Assembly: GCA_026397695.1 (NCBI GenBank)
Contig: JAPLUJ010000684.1
Span: 1-12,129 of the forward strand
Length of the DNA: 12,129 nucleotides
Reading direction: 5' to 3'
DNA from: Verrucomicrobiota bacterium
Lineage (GTDB): Bacteria > Verrucomicrobiota > Verrucomicrobiia > Verrucomicrobiales > Akkermansiaceae
Numbering within the stretch: the first letter of the stretch is position 1; each line of letters opens with the position of its first letter. The translations under genes were made by a program, and so were the position numbers. The notes below the pieces were generated by a model. The model had not been told where the DNA came from. It ran no database searches and was given only the letters and a program-made list of their open reading frames with translations. Shown here piece after piece: positions 8,003-12,129 of the stretch.

Positions 8003-8763
8003 GGTTTCTTGAGTTGTGGGGTTTTCGAATAGGGAGAGATGATGACTGTTACGGGGGTGCCCACGGGTGGCACGCGCTTCGGAAACGCGAACCAAACATT
8101 GTCCCCGTTGTCGTCGCCGGGATAATTGGTGATGGCACCGGGATCCACCATGATAGCGCAGATGTCACCGGTCATTGCGGGGATGTATTGGCCCTTCTGG
8201 AAATCCGATCCGCTGTAAAGCCATGGGCCGACCTTCATGTTGGCGCTGGTCACGGTGTGTTGGATCCACTGGTTGACGGGGAGGCGGCGGGTCTTGCCCT
8301 GGTCGTCCCATTCCACGTCGATGGCGATGCGTGCGCCGGCTTTCACGGCGGCGGAAACCTTGGGATGCTCATCTATCACCCGGCCGTTTTTATCCGTGAG
8401 TGAGAACAATTCTAGTGACGCGGGATAGCGCAGCAAGGTGAACGCCAGATTTAGGTGGGTGGGGGAAATCTCGGTGACCAGAAGTGCTTCGTGGACTTTG
8501 CCCTTGGTGAGGACAATGAGGTATTCGAGCAAACCTTGGGACATGTTAACCTTGGTGGGAAAGCGGATTTCCCGGGATTGTTTGTCGAGGGTGACATCGC
8601 CTATCCGATAGCGAAATTCGTCGAGTTTTTCCACCGCAGGCTTTTTTTCGGGAGCAGTCGGTGGATTCGGATCGGGCGGGGAGGTGGCTGCGCCGGTGGG
8701 GTCGTCTTGGGCGAGTGCCAGTGACGAGACGGTGACAAGCAGGATGGCAAGGCGGCGAATCAT
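7999..8763 (-). CDS. Secreted YdjY-domain protein
   Basis: A 254-residue protein with a signal peptide (MIRRLAILLVTVSSLALA, cleavage likely before QDD). A Pro-rich low-complexity stretch (residues about 22-45) follows. The rest resembles the YdjY domain: IGDVTLDKQSREIRFPTKVN, GLLEYLIVLTKGKVHEALLV and HLNLAFTLLRY. YdjY proteins are exported and of unknown function. The C-terminal half contains NQWIQHTVTSANMKVGPWLY and DPGAITNYPGDDNGDNVWF, also typical of longer family members. It overlaps the toroid-repeat gene by four bases (ATGA), so the two products are probably made together and may act as a pair. The start ATG 8763 lacks a clear Shine-Dalgarno. The domain assignment is from remembered family patterns. 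Confidence 0.8.
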   Translation of the reverse strand: MIRRLAILLVTVSSLALAQDDPTGAATSPPDPNPPTAPEKKPAVEKLDEFRYRIGDVTLDKQSREIRFPTKVNMSQGLLEYLIVLTKGKVHEALLVTEISPTHLNLAFTLLRYPASLELFSLTDKNGRVIDEHPKVSAAVKAGARIAIDVEWDDQGKTRRLPVNQWIQHTVTSANMKVGPWLYSGSDFQKGQYIPAMTGDICAIMVDPGAITNYPGDDNGDNVWFAFPKRVPPVGTPVTVIISPYSKTPQLKKP

Positions 8764-8820
8764 GTTGCAATGATCGTTAGGGAAAGAGATGTGCGGATCC
8801 GTGGATGGAACGACGCAATA

Positions 8821-9801
8821 CTAATGGACCTTCGGCTTTTTTACAAGGGGTTCATCCTTTTTCGGAGGGGGCTTGAGCTGGGTGCCAAGTTCTGCCCAGC
8901 CAAGGCGGGTGATGTGGCTGTTGAGCGCATCTAACGCTTTCTCGCGATCCGCCAAGGCTACGGGTGGGGTGCGGGCCGTGTTCTGGCCGAGTTGCTCGCG
9001 CAGCAGCTGGAACAGCGCTTTACGCAGATCGTCGTGGAGGGATTGGGGCGATTGAATGGTGAACGAAAGCACTGCGGTGGATAGGGAGTTCTTGGCGGAC
9101 CCCGTGAACCAGAGAGCCACGGGCGCGGGTCCGGAGACGGTCGGGTTGCCGCGACTGGCGTGTACGAGGGTGGTGACTTTAAGAATGCCCGCCGATGCAC
9201 GTTCCAACTCACGGGCGGATTTTTCGAGGACGGGGATGAGGGTTTTGACGTATTTTTTGCCGGTTCCGGCATGCAGCGTGATGGCAATGGTTTTGGCACG
9301 CTCGGTGTTCCAATCCGGCACAGTGGGACGCAAGCGGATGATGGCGGCAATGGCGGTGCCTGCCTGGTCTCGGTCCGGCTTGGCCGTGTCGAGCACCCGC
9401 TCCCAAGCAAGCAGTGCACGCTGGGACGCATCTTTGGCCTCGAGTAATACCGCTAGATCCATCAGGTAGGCGGCGCCCTTCCGCGGCGCGAGGTTGCTGT
9501 ATTCGTGGAGGGTTGGGGTACGGGTGATGTCGCCCAGCTCAATGACAGGTTTGGGTTTTTCGACGGGTGCCGGAGGTTCTGGTTCCTTCACCACGGGTGG
9601 GGCGGAAACCGCGTCGTCAGGATGATCCGTCTCCGGCAGGGATGCCTCGACCTGCGCGCGGATTTCAGCCAGTTTTGATGCGGAAGGAGGCGTCAAGAAG
9701 TCGGTTTTGCGGATCCCATACCACCAGATACTCACGATCACGGCGAGGGCGAGCAACAGAACCCATGGATTGGGGACACGCATACCGGGAAACTGACTCA
9801 C
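8821..9801 (-). CDS. Membrane-anchored protein of unknown function, first gene of envelope operon
   Basis: I do not recognise this 326-residue protein. One hydrophobic segment (residues about 13-30, WVLLLALAVIVSIWWYGI) follows a short N-terminus, predicting a single-pass anchor with the bulk outside the cytoplasm. A Pro/Glu/Lys-rich spacer (about 65-85) leads to a folded region. That region includes a helical, possibly TPR-like part (AAYLMDLAVLLEAKDASQRA, LAWERVLDTAKPDRDQAGTA) and an alpha/beta part (TIAITLHAGTGKKYVKTLIP). The tail is basic and Pro-rich. The GTG start at 9801 has GAGAG a few bases upstream; ATG 9783 (residue 7) is an alternative. It ends 57 bases before the YdjY gene and follows the rplS terminator, so it likely begins a separate transcript of three envelope genes. 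Confidence 0.75.
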   Translation of the reverse strand: MSQFPGMRVPNPWVLLLALAVIVSIWWYGIRKTDFLTPPSASKLAEIRAQVEASLPETDHPDDAVSAPPVVKEPEPPAPVEKPKPVIELGDITRTPTLHEYSNLAPRKGAAYLMDLAVLLEAKDASQRALLAWERVLDTAKPDRDQAGTAIAAIIRLRPTVPDWNTERAKTIAITLHAGTGKKYVKTLIPVLEKSARELERASAGILKVTTLVHASRGNPTVSGPAPVALWFTGSAKNSLSTAVLSFTIQSPQSLHDDLRKALFQLLREQLGQNTARTPPVALADREKALDALNSHITRLGWAELGTQLKPPPKKDEPLVKKPKVH

Positions 9802-9822
9802 TCGACTCTCATGGGGAAGTTA

Positions 9823-9835
9823 AAACCGCCGGTTT
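9823..9835. other. 13-base palindrome upstream of the membrane-anchored protein gene
   Basis: AAACCG-C-CGGTTT is a perfect palindrome around one central base, ending 22 bases before the GTG start at 9801 and lying just beyond the rplS terminator. Its position suits an operator for the envelope operon, but it could equally be chance or part of the terminator region. Confidence 0.25.
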
Positions 9836-9840
9836 ACGCC

Positions 9841-9876
9841 AACAAAACGCCCCGCCCGGTGGCCGGGTGAGGCGTT
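9841..9876 (-). terminator. Intrinsic terminator of rplS
   Basis: On the minus strand, a 14-position stem with one mismatch and one wobble pair (arms 9863-9876 and 9846-9859, loop of three bases) is GC-rich. It is directly followed by TTTTGTT. It starts 24 bases after the rplS stop. This is the clearest intrinsic terminator in the window. Confidence 0.85.
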
Positions 9877-9899
9877 GCTGGACATGCCGGACTGAGGGC

Positions 9900-10244
9900 T
9901 CAGTTGGCGGATTTGACGAGCAGGGCGCGCTTGCCGACACGCTTGCGGAGGTAGTGCAACTTGGCGCGGCGCACCTTGCCTTTGTTCACCACTTCGATTT
10001 TGGCAATCCGCGGAGTATGCACCGGAAACACCCGCTCGACTCCCTCGCCGTAAGATATTTTGCGCACCGTAAATGCCGCGTTCACGTTGGCTCCATGGCG
10101 GGCGATGACCAAACCTTCGAAAATCTGGATCCGCTCCTTGCCCCCTTCCACCACGCGGCAATGGACCTTCACGGTATCTCCCACATGGAATGGGGTGAGG
10201 TCGTTGTTCAGTTGTTCTTGTTCGATTTTATCAATGATGTTCAT
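9900..10244 (-). CDS. rplS: 50S ribosomal protein L19
   Basis: A 114-residue protein with the normal length and hallmarks of bacterial L19: an N-terminal helix, then [70 protein letters not shown] and [13 protein letters not shown]19 sits at the 30S-50S interface near the A site. The start ATG 10244 has the one good Shine-Dalgarno among the genes here (AGAGGA, minus strand, 10254-10249). The usual upstream partners rpsP-rimM-trmD are absent; hisI lies upstream instead, 117 bases away. A strong terminator follows directly, so rplS is probably transcribed alone or with hisI. Confidence 0.98.
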   Translation of the reverse strand: MNIIDKIEQEQLNNDLTPFHVGDTVKVHCRVVEGGKERIQIFEGLVIARHGANVNAAFTVRKISYGEGVERVFPVHTPRIAKIEVVNKGKVRRAKLHYLRKRVGKRALLVKSAN

Positions 10245-10272
10245 GGGATCCTCTTTCGCAAAATATGGTGGA

Positions 10273-10317
10273 CTCTGCGGGAACAGGGCAGGGTGCCTTG
10301 ACGCGCGGGGCGCAGAG
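10273..10317 (-). promoter_or_regulatory. Possible structured leader of rplS
   Basis: In the spacer between hisI and rplS, arms CTCTGCG and CGCAGAG (10311-10317 and 10273-10279 read on the minus strand) enclose about 31 bases. Inside them a smaller GGCA/TGCC pairing is possible. Ribosomal protein genes often carry autoregulatory leaders, including L19 leaders in other phyla. No match to a known leader class is claimed. No strong promoter is recognised in the same spacer. Confidence 0.25.
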
Positions 10318-10361
10318 CTAGCGGATCAATTTGCCAATTGCAACCGCGAAATTACGCCAAT

Positions 10362-10823
10362 TCAAGGTTTGCCATAAACCGCAGATGGATCAAACGACTT
10401 TCCGGGGCCGATCCACTCCAGCTGCGCCGTGATTCCGGCACCTGCGCAGGCAACAACCTTGCGGTAGAAACACGAACCACGTCCGGTATGGCAGGCACCG
10501 GCTCCCACCTGCTCCACCATCAGAATGAGCGCGTCCTGATCGCAATCCGTGCGGATTTCCACGATGCGCTGGATATGACCGGAAGTGGCACCCTTGTGCC
10601 AGAATTCCTGCCGGGAGCGCGACCAGTAAACCGCCTCGCCAATTTCCAGCGTCCGCCGCAGCGATTCCTCGTTCATGTAGGCGAGCATCAGCGGCTCGCG
10701 GGTGCTCGCGTCCATCGCCAGTGCCGGAATCAGCCCGTTAGAGTCGAATTTAGGGGAGAAATCCAATCCTTCTTCGACTTCCATCTTTCCGCCCTGCGGG
10801 GCAAACACGGTGTTGCAATCCAT
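10362..10823 (-). CDS. hisI: Phosphoribosyl-AMP cyclohydrolase HisI
   Basis: HisI opens the adenine ring of phosphoribosyl-AMP to give ProFAR, the third step of histidine synthesis, in the cytoplasm. From ATG 10823 it is 153 residues. The core has [30 protein letters not shown], the metal-binding [11 protein letters not shown] (Asp93, Cys94, Asp95, Asp97) and [12 protein letters not shown] (Cys111, Cys118), the family's zinc/magnesium ligands. It is monofunctional: no HisE pyrophosphohydrolase domain follows. The start at 10823 is preferred because [21 protein letters not shown] resembles the usual pre-core segment; ATG 10784 (140 residues) is the alternative, and neither has a good Shine-Dalgarno. 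No other his genes are nearby, so the histidine pathway is dispersed in this genome. Confidence 0.95.
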   Translation of the reverse strand: MDCNTVFAPQGGKMEVEEGLDFSPKFDSNGLIPALAMDASTREPLMLAYMNEESLRRTLEIGEAVYWSRSRQEFWHKGATSGHIQRIVEIRTDCDQDALILMVEQVGAGACHTGRGSCFYRKVVACAGAGITAQLEWIGPGKSFDPSAVYGKP

Positions 10824-11014
10824 GAGTGAAGATAAAGCGCCTCCCGCCGCATGTCCAGCCGCATTCTTTACTGTTAGAATGGCGCGAGCGTGAGACTGGT
10901 GAATCTGCGCAAGATCATGGCGCACAGGGAAATAAAACAAGAAAATGGCAATCCATGCCCGGGTCTGGGCCACGAGCAGGAAGCCGCAGCCGGGGTATCC
11001 TCATCCGCCATCCT

Positions 11015-12082
11015 CTAGCCGATCCGCTTCTGCAAATCCCTAACACTCCACAGCGTCCCCGCCGCCGCCTCGCCACTGCCTCGCAGCTTGCGCGCGCCGT
11101 CCTTGCGCCGCGAACCAAAGCGCTCCCGCGCGCCCGCAAACGCCTCGTTCACAAAACTCCGGCTGCCATCCGTGAAATAACGAACCCGGCACCGCAACAT
11201 CCTGCCTAACGGAATATCGCCCGCTTGTTCCGCCTCCCGCGCGGTCTCCTCCCGGGTCATGCCATGGCGCTTGCGCTTGGTTTCCAGCCTGCCATCCCTG
11301 CCCACCCGCGTCTCCAGCTTTTCAGCCGCCCCCGCCATCAATATCAGCCGGTATTCACGCGCAACATCGTGCGTCCAGAGCGTGGCGTCCGCACCACAAC
11401 CCGTGTGCGCTCGCAACGCCCGCACCAACCCGGCGCGCGCTTTCCTGCCGTTGCCTCTGGCTCCACCACCGATGGCTTCCCCATAACTGCTCCAGCGGTA
11501 ATCCGCCGGATCCTTGACCATGCCTGCCCTAACGGGATTCAGATCAATATACGCCGCAATGGTTTTCGCCGCCACGCCATCCTCCACGATCACGCTCTTG
11601 AACGCGTCCTCCCACAGGTTACCGGTCCGCGAGTGGGTCCGGTTGAACCACTTGGTAAACCGTTGCATCAGCGTCTTCATGAACTCGCTCAAATCGTGCA
11701 TCCGATAGACATATCGCCCGTGAATCTCCGCCACCCGCCTGGCCACCCCGCTGTGCCGCGCATCCGCCAACTCCCCGGCCACCACCGCAACCTCGGCCTC
11801 GTTGTAAATCGCCCCCAGCCTGGCCAGCAATCCCTCGTCCGTAAACCCGCCCTCCGGCAGCGGCACAACCTCCACCAGCAGATGCAGATGATTGCACATC
11901 AAACAATAGGCCACCACCCGGCAACCGGTGAAATTCTCCTGCATCCGCATGAACGTACGGAATTTTTCCTTCTCCTCCGGCCCGAATACCAATTTCCGGT
12001 CCACCACCCGCGAAATACAGTGGTAAAACGCCGGCTTCACCACCGAATCCTTCCACGGAACAATCCATCGCTTCGTTGCCAT
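11015..12082 (-). CDS. RAYT-family (REP-associated tyrosine, IS200-like Y1) transposase
   Basis: A 355-residue HUH-type single-strand transposase of the kind thought to mobilise REP hairpins. Visible motifs are the N-terminal HCISRVVDRKLVF, the HUH metal motif CNHLHLLVE (His65, His67), the linker helix with FNRTHSRTGNLWEDAFKSV, and AAYIDLNPVRAGMVKDPADY. Tyr178 in the last motif aligns with the catalytic Tyr115 of E. coli RayT. All catalytic residues are present, so the protein looks intact. It is much longer than E. coli RayT (about 165 residues). The C-terminal extension includes GDIPLGRMLRCRVRYFTDGS, a module I associate with long RAYTs of Verrucomicrobiota and Planctomycetes. ATG 12082 is preferred; ATG 12094 and TTG 12118 are in frame. 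No flanking terminal repeats of an IS are seen, as expected for a RAYT. Confidence 0.9.
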   Translation of the reverse strand: MATKRWIVPWKDSVVKPAFYHCISRVVDRKLVFGPEEKEKFRTFMRMQENFTGCRVVAYCLMCNHLHLLVEVVPLPEGGFTDEGLLARLGAIYNEAEVAVVAGELADARHSGVARRVAEIHGRYVYRMHDLSEFMKTLMQRFTKWFNRTHSRTGNLWEDAFKSVIVEDGVAAKTIAAYIDLNPVRAGMVKDPADYRWSSYGEAIGGGARGNGRKARAGLVRALRAHTGCGADATLWTHDVAREYRLILMAGAAEKLETRVGRDGRLETKRKRHGMTREETAREAEQAGDIPLGRMLRCRVRYFTDGSRSFVNEAFAGARERFGSRRKDGARKLRGSGEAAAGTLWSVRDLQKRIG

Positions 12083-12129
12083 GCCCGGCTTCATAGCCCA
12101 TGCCCATCGGCAATGCAAGCAACATTTTC

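Noticed and set aside
10824..10973. In-frame N-terminal extension of hisI
   Set aside because: About 50 extra residues would match no part of HisI, which normally starts just before the EEG-F-P-FD segment.
1..12129. CRISPR array, toxin-antitoxin, phage or defence genes
   Set aside because: No regularly spaced direct repeats, cas-like proteins, integrase or defence domains seen. Apart from the RAYT, the content is core or envelope genes.

Overview
The window (12,129 bases, GC-rich) reads as ordinary chromosome of a Gram-negative-type bacterium. The most likely group is Verrucomicrobiota, near the Luteolibacter/Akkermansia part of the phylum. That placement is inference from protein style: a compact alternative GlmU beside glmM and glmS, a secreted YdjY protein paired with a secreted squalene-cyclase-repeat protein, and a long-tailed RAYT transposase. 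No 16S rRNA or other decisive marker is present.

Bases 1-3722 (+ strand) hold a tight three-gene cluster for UDP-N-acetylglucosamine: the 3' part of glmM, a short left-handed-beta-helix acetyltransferase of GlmU type, and complete glmS. The two gaps are only 15 and 13 bases, so one transcript is likely. Together they would convert fructose-6-P to GlcN-6-P, then GlcN-1-P, then GlcNAc-1-P. No complete uridyltransferase domain is visible. A spacer with two GC-rich hairpins follows, then ftsK (3888-6443), encoding a four-helix membrane DNA translocase with an unusually long acidic insert. A tRNA-Phe(GAA) gene with a plausible promoter comes next.

Bases 6633-6850 are a convergent intergenic region with two near-perfect hairpins of REP type and a probable terminator for the minus-strand genes.

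Bases 6851-12129 are all minus strand. In transcription order (right to left) they are a RAYT-family transposase (11015-12082), hisI (10362-10823), rplS (9900-10244) with a strong intrinsic terminator, then a probable three-gene envelope operon: a membrane-anchored protein of unknown function, a secreted YdjY-domain protein and a secreted alpha/alpha-toroid (prenyltransferase/squalene oxidase repeat) protein. The last two overlap by ATGA.

The 191 bases between hisI and the RAYT (10824-11014) and the last 47 bases (12083-12129) contain nothing I can support. The least explained items are the trimmed GlmU-like protein, the envelope operon, and the co-occurrence of a RAYT with REP-like hairpins.
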